From Kitasatospora sp. SolWspMP-SS2h (GTDB taxonomy: Bacteria > Actinomycetota > Actinomycetes > Streptomycetales > Streptomycetaceae): a stretch of DNA of 64,000 bases. The stretch is taken from contig NZ_QLLT01000011.1 of assembly GCF_003259315.1 (NCBI RefSeq), positions 124,001 through 188,000 of the forward strand, read 5' to 3'. Positions within the stretch are counted from its first letter, which is position 1. Each line of letters begins with the position of its first letter. Below are positions 16,973 through 25,587 of the stretch, one piece after another. The notes beneath the pieces are model-generated. The model ran no database searches and was not told where the DNA came from. It worked only from the letters and a program-made list of their open reading frames with translations. A program made the position numbers and the translations under genes.

Positions 16973-16995
16973 GGTGCTAATGAAGATAGCACCAT
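16971..16995. promoter_or_regulatory. Operator overlapping the GntR start codon
   Basis: ATGGTGCTA at 16971-16979 and TAGCACCAT at 16987-16995 form a perfect 9-bp inverted repeat with 7 bases between. One arm includes the start codon of the GntR gene (CAT at 16970-16972). This is the typical GGTGCTA-type autoregulatory site of a YtrA-class repressor. Confidence 0.75.
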
Positions 16996-17043
16996 TGGCT
17001 CGAATCGGGGCTGCCGGAGCCCGCCCGGTCCCGGAAACGCGAA

Positions 17044-17077
17044 GCACCCGGCCGCCCCTGGTGGGGCGGCCGGGTGC
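17044..17077 (-). terminator. Terminator downstream of sodN
   Basis: Perfect 15-bp stem (arms 17044-17058 and 17063-17077) with a TGGT loop, 20 bases after the sodN stop codon. Confidence 0.85.
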
Positions 17078-17097
17078 CGGCGAGGGCTGACCCGGGG

Positions 17098-17493
17098 TCA
17101 GGCCTTCTTGGTCTCCCAGAAGATCGCGTCGATCTCGGCGATCAGGTCCAGCAGGGCCTGGCCGGTGGCCGGGTCGGTGGACGCCTTGGCGGCCGAGGCG
17201 GCCTTGCCGGCGCGGTTGAACAGGTCGTGCAGGCCCGGGTAGGCCTCGAAGTGCGGGGCCTTGAAGTAGTCGGTGTGCAGCACCGAGAGGTGGTGCTTGA
17301 CCAGCTCGGCGCGCTCCTCCTTGATGACGATGGCGCGAGCCCGGAACTCGGCGTCCTCGTTGGCCTGGTACTTCTCCTGAGTGGCCTTCACCGACTCGGC
17401 CTCGATGCGGGCCTGGGCCGGGTCGTACACGCCGCACGGCAGGTCGCAGTGGGCGTGGGCGGTGACTCGCGGAGCAAACAGACGAGAGAACAT
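17098..17493 (-). CDS. sodN: Nickel superoxide dismutase
   Basis: This 131-residue precursor consists of a 14-residue leader (MFSRLFAPRVTAHA) and the nickel hook HCDLPCGVYDP. His1, Cys2 and Cys6 of the mature enzyme bind nickel. The rest matches the helical Ni-SOD fold (IKEERAELVKHHLSVLHTDY). The enzyme converts superoxide to oxygen and hydrogen peroxide in the cytoplasm as a hexamer. The leader must be cleaved before nickel binds; the divergent neighbour at 17598 is the dedicated protease. A ribosome site (AAGGA) lies just upstream of ATG 17493. In Streptomyces, sodN is induced by nickel. Confidence 0.97.
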   Translation of the reverse strand: MFSRLFAPRVTAHAHCDLPCGVYDPAQARIEAESVKATQEKYQANEDAEFRARAIVIKEERAELVKHHLSVLHTDYFKAPHFEAYPGLHDLFNRAGKAASAAKASTDPATGQALLDLIAEIDAIFWETKKA

Positions 17494-17597
17494 GGGGGTC
17501 CTTCCTTAGATCGTCTTCCCGCGCCCGACATTACCCTCACGGCAGGCCGAAATCGCGGTCGCCCCGGGGGCCTAGGGCAAAAGAAGGAGTTCGAATC

Positions 17598-18032
17598 GTG
17601 CGATATGGGACACCGTTCGGCCTCGCCGACATCGCCGGCCCGTCGATGCGCCGGCTGCTCTCCGACGGCGACCGGGTGCTGGTGCGCTACGGCGCGCCGC
17701 TGCGGCCCGGGGCGGTCGCGCTGTTCCGGCACCCGCTCCGGCACGACCTGCTGGTGGTCAAGCGGGCGGCGGAGCGCCGTCCGGGCGGGTGGTGGATGCT
17801 CTCCGACAACCCGCTGGTGCGCACCGACAGCCGGGAGTACGGCGCGGTGCCGGACGAGTTGGTGCTCGGCCGGGTGCTGCTGCGGCTGGCCCCCCGGCCG
17901 GCCTGGCTGGCGCCGGGGCGGCGGCTGGAGCGGGCGCTGCGCGGGCGGGTGCTGCGCGGGCGGGTGCCGCGGCTGGCCGAGCGGCTGGGGGAGCGGCTGG
18001 GGGTCGGCGTCCCGTTCGAGGACCGGCTCTGA
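17598..18032 (+). CDS. sodX: Nickel-type SOD maturation protease (signal-peptidase-like)
   Basis: This 144-residue S26-family peptidase has the catalytic Ser in AGPSMRRLLSDGD near residue 16 and the Lys in DLLVVKRAAERR near residue 55. The conserved LSDNP segment follows at about residue 69. It removes the leader of the Ni-SOD precursor. GTG 17598 follows AAGAAGGAG. It is divergent from sodN with 104 bases between starts, so the two can be co-regulated. The Arg/Leu/Gly-rich tail after residue 110 shows no conserved motif. Confidence 0.9.
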   Translation: MRYGTPFGLADIAGPSMRRLLSDGDRVLVRYGAPLRPGAVALFRHPLRHDLLVVKRAAERRPGGWWMLSDNPLVRTDSREYGAVPDELVLGRVLLRLAPRPAWLAPGRRLERALRGRVLRGRVPRLAERLGERLGVGVPFEDRL

Positions 18033-18039
18033 CGGCGGC

Positions 18040-18660
18040 TCAGCCCTGGGCGGCCGGGGCGCGCTGGGCCTCCTGCCGCTTGCGGGCCCGGTAGGCGGCC
18101 ACGTTGGCCCGGGTGGCGCACCGGTCGGAGCAGTAGCGGCGGGAGCGGTTGGTCGAGGTGTCCAGGTAGGCGTTGCGGCAGGGCGCGGCCTGGCAGATGC
18201 CGAGCCGGTCGACGCCCAGGCCGGTGAGGTGGATGGCCAGGCCCATGCAGGCGACGGCGGCGTAGTTGGCGGCGGCGGTGGGCGCGTTGTCGGCCAGGTG
18301 CAGGTGCCAGTGGGGGCGGCCGGTGTCGTCCAGGTCGTCGTGGCCGGAGACCAGCGGGCTGACGGGGTACTCCACCATCAGGCTGTTCAGCAGGTCGACC
18401 GCCCGGACGTCCTCGCCGTCGGCGGCGGCCTCGAACACCCCGCGCAGCCGGGTGCGCACGGCGCGCAGCCGGGGCAGGTCGGACTCGTCGGCCAGGGCGG
18501 CGGCCCGGGTCGGCGCGCCGAACAGGGCCCGGACGGCGTCCACCGAGGTGAGGTCGTCGGTGCCGCGGCCGGGTTCCTCGCTGTTGACCAGCCGGACGGC
18601 GAAGTCGGCGTAGGAGGCGAGCTCCACGGGGGATCCTTCCGAGGCAGGTGTAACGGGCAT
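18040..18660 (-). CDS. CGNR zinc-finger (ABATE domain) transcriptional regulator-like protein
   Basis: This 206-residue protein has an N-terminal ABATE-like domain (about residues 10-150) and a C-terminal CGNR zinc finger. The finger is GICQAAPCRNAYLDTSTNRS with the downstream cysteines of RRYCSDRCATRANVAAYR near residue 175. This family is thought to be DNA-binding and stress-related. ATG 18660 follows GAAGG. It is convergent with the sodX gene (7-base gap) and shares no operon with it. Confidence 0.87.
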   Translation of the reverse strand: MPVTPASEGSPVELASYADFAVRLVNSEEPGRGTDDLTSVDAVRALFGAPTRAAALADESDLPRLRAVRTRLRGVFEAAADGEDVRAVDLLNSLMVEYPVSPLVSGHDDLDDTGRPHWHLHLADNAPTAAANYAAVACMGLAIHLTGLGVDRLGICQAAPCRNAYLDTSTNRSRRYCSDRCATRANVAAYRARKRQEAQRAPAAQG

Positions 18661-18690
18661 GCTGCCTTCAGGGTATTACACCTCCGGACG

Positions 18691-18732
18691 CGGCGAGGTC
18701 CCGCTCCGACACCGCGGAGCGGGACCTCGCCG
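18691..18732 (-). terminator. Terminator of the amino-acid ABC operon
   Basis: A perfect 17-bp inverted repeat (18691-18707 and 18716-18732) with an 8-base loop, located right after the ATPase stop codon and upstream of the CGNR gene. Confidence 0.85.
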
Positions 18733-18745
18733 TGTCCGCCGTGTC

Positions 18746-19534
18746 TCAGAGGACCCTCGACAGGAACGCCTTCGTGCGGTCGTGCTGCGGGTTCGTGAGC
18801 ACGTCGCGGGGGTGACCGGACTCCACGACCACGCCGCCGTCCATGAAGACCAGGGCGTCGCCGACCTCGCGGGCGAACGCCATCTCGTGCGTGACCACGA
18901 TCATGGTCATCCCGTCCTGCGCGAGCTGCCGCATGACGTCCAGCACGTCGCCCACCAGCTCCGGGTCGAGCGCGGAGGTCGGCTCGTCGAAGAGCATGAG
19001 CTTGGGTTCCATCGCGAGGGCGCGGGCGATGGCGACGCGCTGCTGCTGGCCGCCCGAGAGCTGCGCGGGGTAGTTGTCGGCCTTGTCGGCCAGTCCGACC
19101 CGCACCAGCAGTTCGCGGGCCTGCTCCTTCGCCGCCGCCTTCCCCGCTCCCTTGACCTGGACGGGGGCCTCGATGATGTTCTCCAGCACCGTCATGTGCG
19201 GGAAGAGGTTGAAGCGCTGGAAGACCATGCCGATGTCGCGGCGCTGGAGCGCGACCTCGCTGTCCTTCAGCTCGTAGAGCCGGCCGCCCTTCTCGCGGTA
19301 CCCGACCAGGTGGCCGTCGACCGACAGCCGGCCGGCGTTGATCTTCTCCAGGTGGTTGATGCACCGGAGGAACGTCGACTTGCCGGAGCCGGACGGGCCG
19401 ACGAGGCAGAACACCTCACCGGTGCGGACCTCCAGGTCGATGCCCTTGAGGACCTCGAGCGCGCCGTAGGACTTGCGGACCCCTTCGGCCTTGACCAGGA
19501 CCTGGCCGGAAGCGGGCTTCTGGAAATCGGTCAT
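18746..19534 (-). CDS. Polar amino-acid ABC transporter ATPase
   Basis: This 262-residue GlnQ/GluA-type ATPase has Walker A GPSGSGKST near residue 45, the signature LSGGQQQRVAIARALA, Walker B LMLFDEPTSALDP and the switch His in VTHEMAFAREV. It energises import of a glutamate/glutamine-like amino acid with the adjacent permease and binding protein. ATG 19534 overlaps the permease stop (ATGA). It is the distal gene of the operon and is followed by a strong terminator. Confidence 0.93.
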   Translation of the reverse strand: MTDFQKPASGQVLVKAEGVRKSYGALEVLKGIDLEVRTGEVFCLVGPSGSGKSTFLRCINHLEKINAGRLSVDGHLVGYREKGGRLYELKDSEVALQRRDIGMVFQRFNLFPHMTVLENIIEAPVQVKGAGKAAAKEQARELLVRVGLADKADNYPAQLSGGQQQRVAIARALAMEPKLMLFDEPTSALDPELVGDVLDVMRQLAQDGMTMIVVTHEMAFAREVGDALVFMDGGVVVESGHPRDVLTNPQHDRTKAFLSRVL

Positions 19535-20427
19535 CGCGCACGCCCAAGGGAGAGCAGGTTCGTCTTGATCTTCTGTAGCGGAGTCGGCGGCAGCGTCCGG
19601 GTGGCGCCCTTCGCGTAGTAGCGCTCCAGGTAGTACTGGCCGATGCTGAAGACCGTGGTGAGCACCAGGTACCAGAAGCAGGTCACGAAGAGCAGTTCCA
19701 TGACCGCGAGGTTGTTCGTGTAGACGTCCTTGGCCTTGGTCATGAGTTCGCCGTAGGTGACCACGTACGCGAGCGACGAGGTCTTCAGCATGTTGATGAA
19801 CTCGTTGCCCGTCGGGGGGACGATGACGCGCATGGCCTGGGGGAGGATGACGCGCCGCATGGTCTTGGCCCGGGAGAGGCCGAGCGCGTGCGCCGCTTCG
19901 GCCTGGCCCTCGTCCACGGACTGGATCCCGGCCCGGACGATCTCGGCCATGTACGCGCCCTCGTTGATGCCGAGGCCGAGGAGCGCGGCGACGAAGGGCG
20001 TGACCAGGGTGTTCGTCGAGACGCCGAACAGGGTCGGGAAGACCAGCGCGAGGTTCCACCAGATCAGCAGCTGGACCAGGACCGGGGTGCCGCGGAAGAG
20101 CCAGATGTACCCCCACGCCACCGACGAGGTGACGGGGTTCTGCGACAGCCGCATCACCGCGGCGACCACGCCGAGGAGCAGGCCCAGGGCCATCGCGCAG
20201 ACACTGATCAGCAGGGTGTGCCACGCCCCCGAGATCGATGCCGAGGTGAAGAGGTTGTCGCCGGTGATGGACCACTGGATGTCGGCCCCGGCGAACGCCG
20301 CGACCAGCGCGGCCAGGAGGAGGAGCACGACGACGGCCGACACCCACCGGCCGTAGTGACGCACCGGGATCGCCTTGATCGTGTGCTCGGCAGGGATCTC
20401 GTCGGCATCGGTTGGGACAGACGTCAT
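19531..20427 (-). CDS. Polar amino-acid ABC transporter permease
   Basis: This 298-residue permease of the His/Glu/Gln/Arg/opine class contains HTLLISVCAMALGLLLGVVA, the EAA-type loop (QAEAAHALGLSRAKTMRRVI) and the typical C-terminal QYYLERYYAKGA. The start is placed at ATG 20427 (MTSVPTDAD) behind GAGAGG; an upstream ATG at 20481 would add an Arg/Pro-rich stretch. A single permease in this operon suggests a homodimeric channel. Confidence 0.92.
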   Translation of the reverse strand: MTSVPTDADEIPAEHTIKAIPVRHYGRWVSAVVVLLLLAALVAAFAGADIQWSITGDNLFTSASISGAWHTLLISVCAMALGLLLGVVAAVMRLSQNPVTSSVAWGYIWLFRGTPVLVQLLIWWNLALVFPTLFGVSTNTLVTPFVAALLGLGINEGAYMAEIVRAGIQSVDEGQAEAAHALGLSRAKTMRRVILPQAMRVIVPPTGNEFINMLKTSSLAYVVTYGELMTKAKDVYTNNLAVMELLFVTCFWYLVLTTVFSIGQYYLERYYAKGATRTLPPTPLQKIKTNLLSLGRAR

Positions 20428-20506
20428 GGGAAAGAGCCTCTCGGGCGGACGGCGGTTTGCGGGGGCCCGCCGGGTGGGCACCGTCGGGTGCCCACCCGGG
20501 CGCGGG

Positions 20507-21409
20507 TCAGGAGCCGCCGTTGACGGTCACGGAGCTGACCGCGCCGAGCTTCACGTTGTACTTGTCGAGGATCTTGGCGTACTCGCCGTTGGCGACGAGG
20601 GCTTCCAGGCCGGCCTTGACCGCGTCGCGGAGCTGGGTGTTGTCCTTGGCCACGCCTATGCCGTAGAGGCCCGGGTCGATCTGCTCGCCGACGACCTCGA
20701 AGTCCTTGCCGCCGCCCGACGTCTGCGCGTTGTAGGCGGCCACCGGGTAGTCGTTGAGGTCGGCGACGGCGGCACCGGACTTCAGCTTGAGCAGGGCCTC
20801 GCCGTCGTGCTCGTACCCCTGGATGGTGATCGCGCTCTTGCCCGCCGCGGTGCACTTGTCGGACTGGGCCTTCGCGGCGTCCTCGTTGACGGTCGCCTTC
20901 TGCAGGGCGACCGTCTGGCCGCACAGGTCGTCGAGCGAGTGGATGCCCTTCGGGTTGCCCTTCTGGGTCAGGATCGAGGTGCCGGCCCGGAAGTAGTCGA
21001 CGAACTCGACGCCCTTGCCCTGGCGCTCCTGGTTGTCCGTCATCGCGGACATGATCAGGTCGATCCGCTTGGTGCTGAGGGAGGTGATCAGGGTGTCGAA
21101 CCCGGCGTCCTGGATCTGGAACTTGACGCCCAGCTGCTTGCCGAGCGCGTCCGCCAGGTCGGGGTCGATGCCGACGGTCTTCTCGCCCTGCTTGTACTCC
21201 ACGGGGGCGTAGGCGACCTCCGAGCCGACCTTGATGACACCGGCCTTCTGGATCTCGGCGGGAAGCTTGCCGTAGAGGGGGGCCGAGGTGCTGGCGCCGC
21301 CGGCGGAACCGCTTCCGCCGCTCCCGCACGCGGTGAGGAGCAGGGAGCCGGCCGCGAGGACGGCGGCCGCGGTGAGCGGCCGGAGGCGCGGGTTACGGGC
21401 AGCGGGCAT
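20507..21409 (-). CDS. Amino-acid ABC transporter binding lipoprotein
   Basis: This 300-residue family 3 solute-binding protein has a lipobox LLTAC (Cys28). The PBP-type domain contains VIKVGSEVAYAPVEYKQ, GIDPDLADALGKQLG and DLCGQTVALQKATVNED. It belongs with the permease and ATPase directly downstream. Probable ligands are glutamate or another polar amino acid. It is paralogous to the protein encoded at 21679, with which it shares the DLCGxTVALQ segment. Confidence 0.92.
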   Translation of the reverse strand: MPAARNPRLRPLTAAAVLAAGSLLLTACGSGGSGSAGGASTSAPLYGKLPAEIQKAGVIKVGSEVAYAPVEYKQGEKTVGIDPDLADALGKQLGVKFQIQDAGFDTLITSLSTKRIDLIMSAMTDNQERQGKGVEFVDYFRAGTSILTQKGNPKGIHSLDDLCGQTVALQKATVNEDAAKAQSDKCTAAGKSAITIQGYEHDGEALLKLKSGAAVADLNDYPVAAYNAQTSGGGKDFEVVGEQIDPGLYGIGVAKDNTQLRDAVKAGLEALVANGEYAKILDKYNVKLGAVSSVTVNGGS

Positions 21410-21630
21410 GGGGGGATCTCCTCTTGGGGACCGGACGGGGTGTCGCGCTGCGGGTGGGACGGCGCGGTACAGCGTGGATCTGGGCTCGTCACCCTCCGCC
21501 GAGGTGACAGGTGGTTCCGATGTGGGGGGAATCCTGCCACTGTGGGCGGGAAATAAGTGCCTGTGGCAGATCAAAATCGGATAACAGGACTGCCGACTGT
21601 CCGGTATCCGGACATTTCTCCCGTTCATGT

Positions 21631-21658
21631 CACCCGATGCATGATTATGCACCGGGTG
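21631..21658 (-). terminator. Hairpin after the second binding-protein gene
   Basis: CACCCGATGCAT and ATGCACCGGGTG pair with one mismatch around GATT, 20 bases past the stop of the gene at 21679. It separates that gene from the transporter operon. Confidence 0.65.
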
Positions 21659-21678
21659 ACCGGCCGCCGGTCCGGCGG

Positions 21679-22644
21679 CTAGAAGCTGCCGTTCACCACG
21701 GCGCTCTGCACCGCGCCCTCGGACAGGCCCCACTTCGCCAGCACCTTGTCGTACACCCCGTTCCGGATCAGCTGGTTCAACGCCTCCGCCACGGTGTCCC
21801 GCAGCGCGGTGTCCTCCTTGGCGAACGCGATCCCGTACGGCGCCATCTGCAACTGCTCGCCCGCCACCTGGAACTGCGCGCCGGCCCGCCCGTTCTTCAC
21901 CGCGTGCGCCGCCACCGGGGAGTCGTCCAGGTCCGCGGTCGCCCGGCCCTGGGCCACCAGCGCCAGGGCCTGGTCGTCCGTCTCGGTCTCGGTCACCGTC
22001 AGCTTCCTGCCGGTCTTCTCGCAGGCCCCGGCCTGACGCTCCATCATCACCGACTGGACGGTCTCGCGCTGCAGCGCGACCGTCCGCCCGCACAGGTCGT
22101 CCAGCGAGGAGACCTTCTGCGGGTTGCCCTTGGCCACCACGATCGAGGTGCCGGTGACGAAGTAGTCCACGAAGTCCAAGCCGTCGTTGATCTTGCGGGC
22201 CTGGTCGTCGGTGCCGTCCCGGCGCTGGGTGTTGTCGGTCATGCCCGACATCACCAGGTCGTACTCGTGGGCCTGCAGCCCCAGCCGCAGCCGGTCGAAC
22301 GGCACGTCGCTGAACTGCACCCGCACGCCCAGCACGTCCCCCAGCGCGTGGGCCAGGTCCACGTCCAGGCCGTCCGGCCTGCCGCCCTCCGCCTTGAAGC
22401 CGATCGGCGCGTACGTCAGGTCCGCGCCGATCCGCAGCACCCCCGCGGAGCGGACCGGGGCGGGCAGCCGGCCGTGCAGGTCGGACGGCGCGGCGGTGGC
22501 GCCCGACGAGGAGCCGGAGCCGCAGCCGGTCAGCAGCAGCGAACCGGTCACCGCGGCGGCGGTGAGGGCGCCGGCCCGGTGCGCGGTGGTGGTCCGGCTT
22601 CCGGCGCCGGTGCCGGATCTGACGGGGCGAGTGGCCGTCGACAT
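21679..22644 (-). CDS. Second amino-acid-binding lipoprotein
   Basis: This 321-residue family 3 solute-binding protein has an unusually long N-region (about 27 residues, RPVRSGTGAGSRTTTAHRAG) before the hydrophobic core and lipobox LLTGC (Cys41). ATG 22644 with GGAGGACC upstream fixes this start. The binding domain parallels its neighbour (GVLRIGADLTYAPIGFKAEG, DLVMSGMTDNTQRRD, DLCGRTVALQRETVQS). It has no permease or ATPase of its own here, so it may share the downstream transporter with altered specificity. Confidence 0.9.
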   Translation of the reverse strand: MSTATRPVRSGTGAGSRTTTAHRAGALTAAAVTGSLLLTGCGSGSSSGATAAPSDLHGRLPAPVRSAGVLRIGADLTYAPIGFKAEGGRPDGLDVDLAHALGDVLGVRVQFSDVPFDRLRLGLQAHEYDLVMSGMTDNTQRRDGTDDQARKINDGLDFVDYFVTGTSIVVAKGNPQKVSSLDDLCGRTVALQRETVQSVMMERQAGACEKTGRKLTVTETETDDQALALVAQGRATADLDDSPVAAHAVKNGRAGAQFQVAGEQLQMAPYGIAFAKEDTALRDTVAEALNQLIRNGVYDKVLAKWGLSEGAVQSAVVNGSF

Positions 22645-23202
22645 TCTTGGTCCTCCTGTGGGAGAGGGAGCGGGCCCCCGCCGCCGCGCGCTGGTGTGCG
22701 CGACCGGGTGCGGCGGGGCAGGACGCGGCCCGACGTGCGCGGGAACGTCCGGACAACGGTGGTCGAACACCGGATACTGCCATCCCGACCTGATGGAGCG
22801 GGTGGCGGGTGTGTCAGAATCTGGTATCGGGTGACCCCCGACGCAGAACTCAGACCGCCGGTTCGCCACAGGGCCGGGGTGCCCAGGAACGGAAGCCGTC
22901 ACCGGCTCCGTATCCGAAGGCGCCAGCTCCCCTCCGTGTCTGCGTTCACTCCTGCGAGTGCCCTGCGGACCCCTCGCTTCGGGGGCCACGCGGACAAGAA
23001 GGACCCGGCACAGGTGCGGTACCGGGCCCGGACCACAAGCGCAGAACACCTAACACCCTCACCCCGAGGGCGCCGCCGACGGCAGCGCCCCGACCCGGAC
23101 ACGGGTACGCCACAGGCGGCGTACCCGGATTCGCGCATTGCCGCGCGGCCGGGCCGAAGTCCGTCGGACGCGCGCCTTCGCTGATATGACGAAGAGGTCA
23201 TT
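22645..23202. other. Long divergent intergenic region before malic enzyme
   Basis: About 560 bases without a convincing gene between the divergent binding-protein and malic-enzyme genes. It holds the dyad at 23103-23126 and probably promoters for both sides. Confidence 0.45.
23103..23126. promoter_or_regulatory. Inverted repeat upstream of malic enzyme
   Basis: GGGTACGCC-N6-GGCGTACCC is a perfect 9-bp dyad about 77 bases before the malic-enzyme start, in the position of an operator. I cannot assign the regulator. Confidence 0.45.
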
Positions 23203-24396
23203 GTGGCAGCGGAGATCATCACCGACACCCAGAGCACTGACGACCCGGTCGACGCCGTCTTCGCGCTCCACCGCGGCGGCAAGATGGAGATCCGGGCGAC
23301 CGTCCCGGTCCGCGACGCGGAGGACCTGTCGCTCGCCTACACCCCGGGCGTGGCCCGGGTCTGCACCGCCATCGCCGAACAGCCCGCCCTGGTCGACGAC
23401 TACACCTGGAAGTCCAACACCGTCGCCGTCGTCACCGACGGCACCGCGGTGCTCGGCCTCGGCGACATCGGCCCGGCGGCCTCACTGCCCGTGATGGAGG
23501 GCAAGGCCATCCTGTTCAAGCAGTTCGGTGGCGTCGACGCGGTGCCGATCGCGCTGGACTGCACCGGCGTCGACGAGATCGTCGAGACCGTGGTCCGGCT
23601 CGCGCCGTCCTTCGGCGGCGTCAACCTGGAGGACATCTCCGCCCCGCGCTGCTTCGAGATCGAGCGGCGGCTCCAGGAGCGGCTGGACATCCCGGTCTTC
23701 CACGACGACCAGCACGGCACCGCGATCGTCACCACCGCCGCGCTGTGGAACGCCGCCAAGGTGACCGGCCGTCAGGTCGGCGACCTGCGCGCGGTCATCT
23801 CCGGCGCGGGCGCGGCCGGCATCGCGATCGCCAAGATGCTGCTCGCCGCCGGCATCGGTGACGTCGCGGTCTGCGACCGCCGGGGCGTGGTCCACCAGGG
23901 CCGCGAGGACCTCACCGACGTCAAGGCCGAGATCGCGGCGCTCACCAACCGCACCGGCCGCACGGGCAGCCTGGCCGACGCGCTGGCGGGCGCGGACGTG
24001 TTCATCGGCGTCTCCGGCGGCACCGTCCCCGAGGACGTCGTCGCCACCATGGCGCCCGGCTGCTTCGTCTTCGCGATGGCCAACCCCACCCCGGAGATCC
24101 ACCCCGAGGTGGCCCACCGGTACGCGGCGGTGGTCGCCACCGGGCGCTCCGACTTCCCGAACCAGATCAACAACGTGCTGGCCTTCCCGGGCATCTTCGC
24201 CGGCGCGCTCTCGGTCCGGGCCAGCCGGATCTCCGAGGGCATGAAGCTCGCCGCGGCGCAGGCCCTGGCGGGCGTCGTCGCCGACGAGCTGACGCCGCAG
24301 AAGGTCATCCCGTCGCCCTTCGACGAGCGGGTCGCCCCCGCGGTCACCCGCGCGGTCGCCGAGGCGGCGCGGGCGGAGGGGCTCGCCCGGCGCTGA
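23203..24396 (+). CDS. NAD(P)-dependent malic enzyme
   Basis: This 397-residue short-form malic enzyme converts malate to pyruvate and CO2. Visible features are the malic N-domain (LSLAYTPGVARVCTAIAEQP, the catalytic VMEGKAILFKQFGGVDAVPI with Lys94 context) and the metal-binding FHDDQHGTAIVTTAAL. The Rossmann loop is ISGAGAAGIAIAKMLLAAG and the late motif SDFPNQINNVLAFPGIFAGA. It lacks the phosphotransacetylase-like extension of MaeB. The GTG start follows AGAGG. It resembles Streptomyces malate oxidoreductase SCO5261 in position. It links TCA-cycle intermediates to pyruvate, near an amino-acid uptake operon. Confidence 0.93.
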   Translation: MAAEIITDTQSTDDPVDAVFALHRGGKMEIRATVPVRDAEDLSLAYTPGVARVCTAIAEQPALVDDYTWKSNTVAVVTDGTAVLGLGDIGPAASLPVMEGKAILFKQFGGVDAVPIALDCTGVDEIVETVVRLAPSFGGVNLEDISAPRCFEIERRLQERLDIPVFHDDQHGTAIVTTAALWNAAKVTGRQVGDLRAVISGAGAAGIAIAKMLLAAGIGDVAVCDRRGVVHQGREDLTDVKAEIAALTNRTGRTGSLADALAGADVFIGVSGGTVPEDVVATMAPGCFVFAMANPTPEIHPEVAHRYAAVVATGRSDFPNQINNVLAFPGIFAGALSVRASRISEGMKLAAAQALAGVVADELTPQKVIPSPFDERVAPAVTRAVAEAARAEGLARR

Positions 24397-24405
24397 CGTC
24401 GGACC

Positions 24406-24461
24406 GCACGGCACCGGGGCCCGCCCGAGGACTCGTCCGGGGGCGGGCCCCGGTGCCGTGC
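24406..24461 (+). terminator. Terminator after malic enzyme
   Basis: Perfect 21-bp inverted repeat (24406-24426 and 24441-24461) immediately after the stop codon. Confidence 0.88.
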
Positions 24462-24552
24462 GCGGACAACGGCCGCCCCGGAAAAGCAATATGGGGACGT
24501 TCACAGTGAGTCGTGGTTAACGCGCGGGGCACCGCCCGGCTATGGTCCGGGC

Positions 24553-25515
24553 ATGTTCGCTGCCTACGCCGCCCGCATCAGTCCCGACGACCCGCTGAGC
24601 GCACTGGAACTGGGCGAGGTGCCCGAACCGGAGGCCCGCCCCGGCTGGAGCGTGGTGACGGTCAGGGCCGCCACGCTGAACCACCACGACCTGTGGTCGC
24701 TGCGCGGGGTGGGCCTGCCCGCCGAGCGGCTGCCGATGGTGCTGGGGTGCGACGCGGCGGGCGTCGACGAGGACGGCAACGAGGTGGTGATCCACTCGGT
24801 GGTCGGCCAGAGCGGCCACGGGGTGGGCCCGCACGAGCCGCGCTCGATCCTGACCGAGCGCTACCAGGGCACCTTCGCCCAGCGCGTCGCGGTACCGACC
24901 TGGAACCTGCTGCCCAAGCCGGCGGAACTGAGCTTCGAGCAGGCGGCCTGCCTGCCGACCGCCTGGCTGACCGCCTACCGGATGCTGTTCACCAACGCGG
25001 GCGTGAAGCCCGGCGACACGGTGCTGGTGCAGGGCGCCGGCGGCGGGGTGTCCACGGCGCTGGTGGTGCTGGCCAAGGCGGCCGGGCTGCGGGTGTGGGT
25101 CACCGGACGGGACGAGGCCAAGCGGGCCCGGGCGGTGGAGCTCGGCGCGGACGCGGCGTTCGAGAGCGGCGCCCGGCTACCGGAGCGGGTGGACGCGGTG
25201 ATGGAGACCGTCGGCGCGGCGACCTGGTCGCACTCGGTGAAGTCGCTGCGCCCGGGCGGCACCATCGTGATCTCCGGGGCGACCAGCGGCCCGAACCCGA
25301 AGGCCGCCGAACTGAACCGGATCTTCTTCCTGGAGCTGAAGGTGGTCGGCTCGACCATGGGCACCAAGGAGGAACTGGCCGGCCTGCTGGCGCTGTGCGC
25401 CCACACCGGGGTGCGGCCGGTGATCGACTCGGTGCTGCCGCTGGCCGGGGCCCGGGAGGCGTTCGCCCGGCTGGAGCGCGGGGACGTGTTCGGCAAGCTG
25501 GTGCTCACCCCCTGA
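24553..25515 (+). CDS. Zinc-independent MDR oxidoreductase (quinone-reductase-like)
   Basis: This 320-residue medium-chain dehydrogenase/reductase has the GroES-like N-domain (LNHHDLWSLRGVGLPAERLP) and the cofactor loop VLVQGAGGGVSTALVVLAKA near residue 160. GGTIVISGATSG follows, and the catalytic-zinc cysteines are absent. It probably reduces a quinone or enoyl-type substrate with NADPH. TATGGT at 24541-24546 is six bases before the ATG and no ribosome site exists, so the mRNA is probably leaderless. Confidence 0.88.
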   Translation: MFAAYAARISPDDPLSALELGEVPEPEARPGWSVVTVRAATLNHHDLWSLRGVGLPAERLPMVLGCDAAGVDEDGNEVVIHSVVGQSGHGVGPHEPRSILTERYQGTFAQRVAVPTWNLLPKPAELSFEQAACLPTAWLTAYRMLFTNAGVKPGDTVLVQGAGGGVSTALVVLAKAAGLRVWVTGRDEAKRARAVELGADAAFESGARLPERVDAVMETVGAATWSHSVKSLRPGGTIVISGATSGPNPKAAELNRIFFLELKVVGSTMGTKEELAGLLALCAHTGVRPVIDSVLPLAGAREAFARLERGDVFGKLVLTP

Positions 25516-25533
25516 CCCGGTGACGTGACGCGG

Positions 25534-25568
25534 CGGAGCGCCCCCGACCCGTCCTCGGGGGCGCTCCG
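25534..25568 (+). terminator. Terminator after MDR gene
   Basis: Perfect 14-bp stem (25534-25547 and 25555-25568) with a 7-base loop. Confidence 0.85.
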
Positions 25569-25587
25569 GGTCTCCGGTGCGGGCCTG

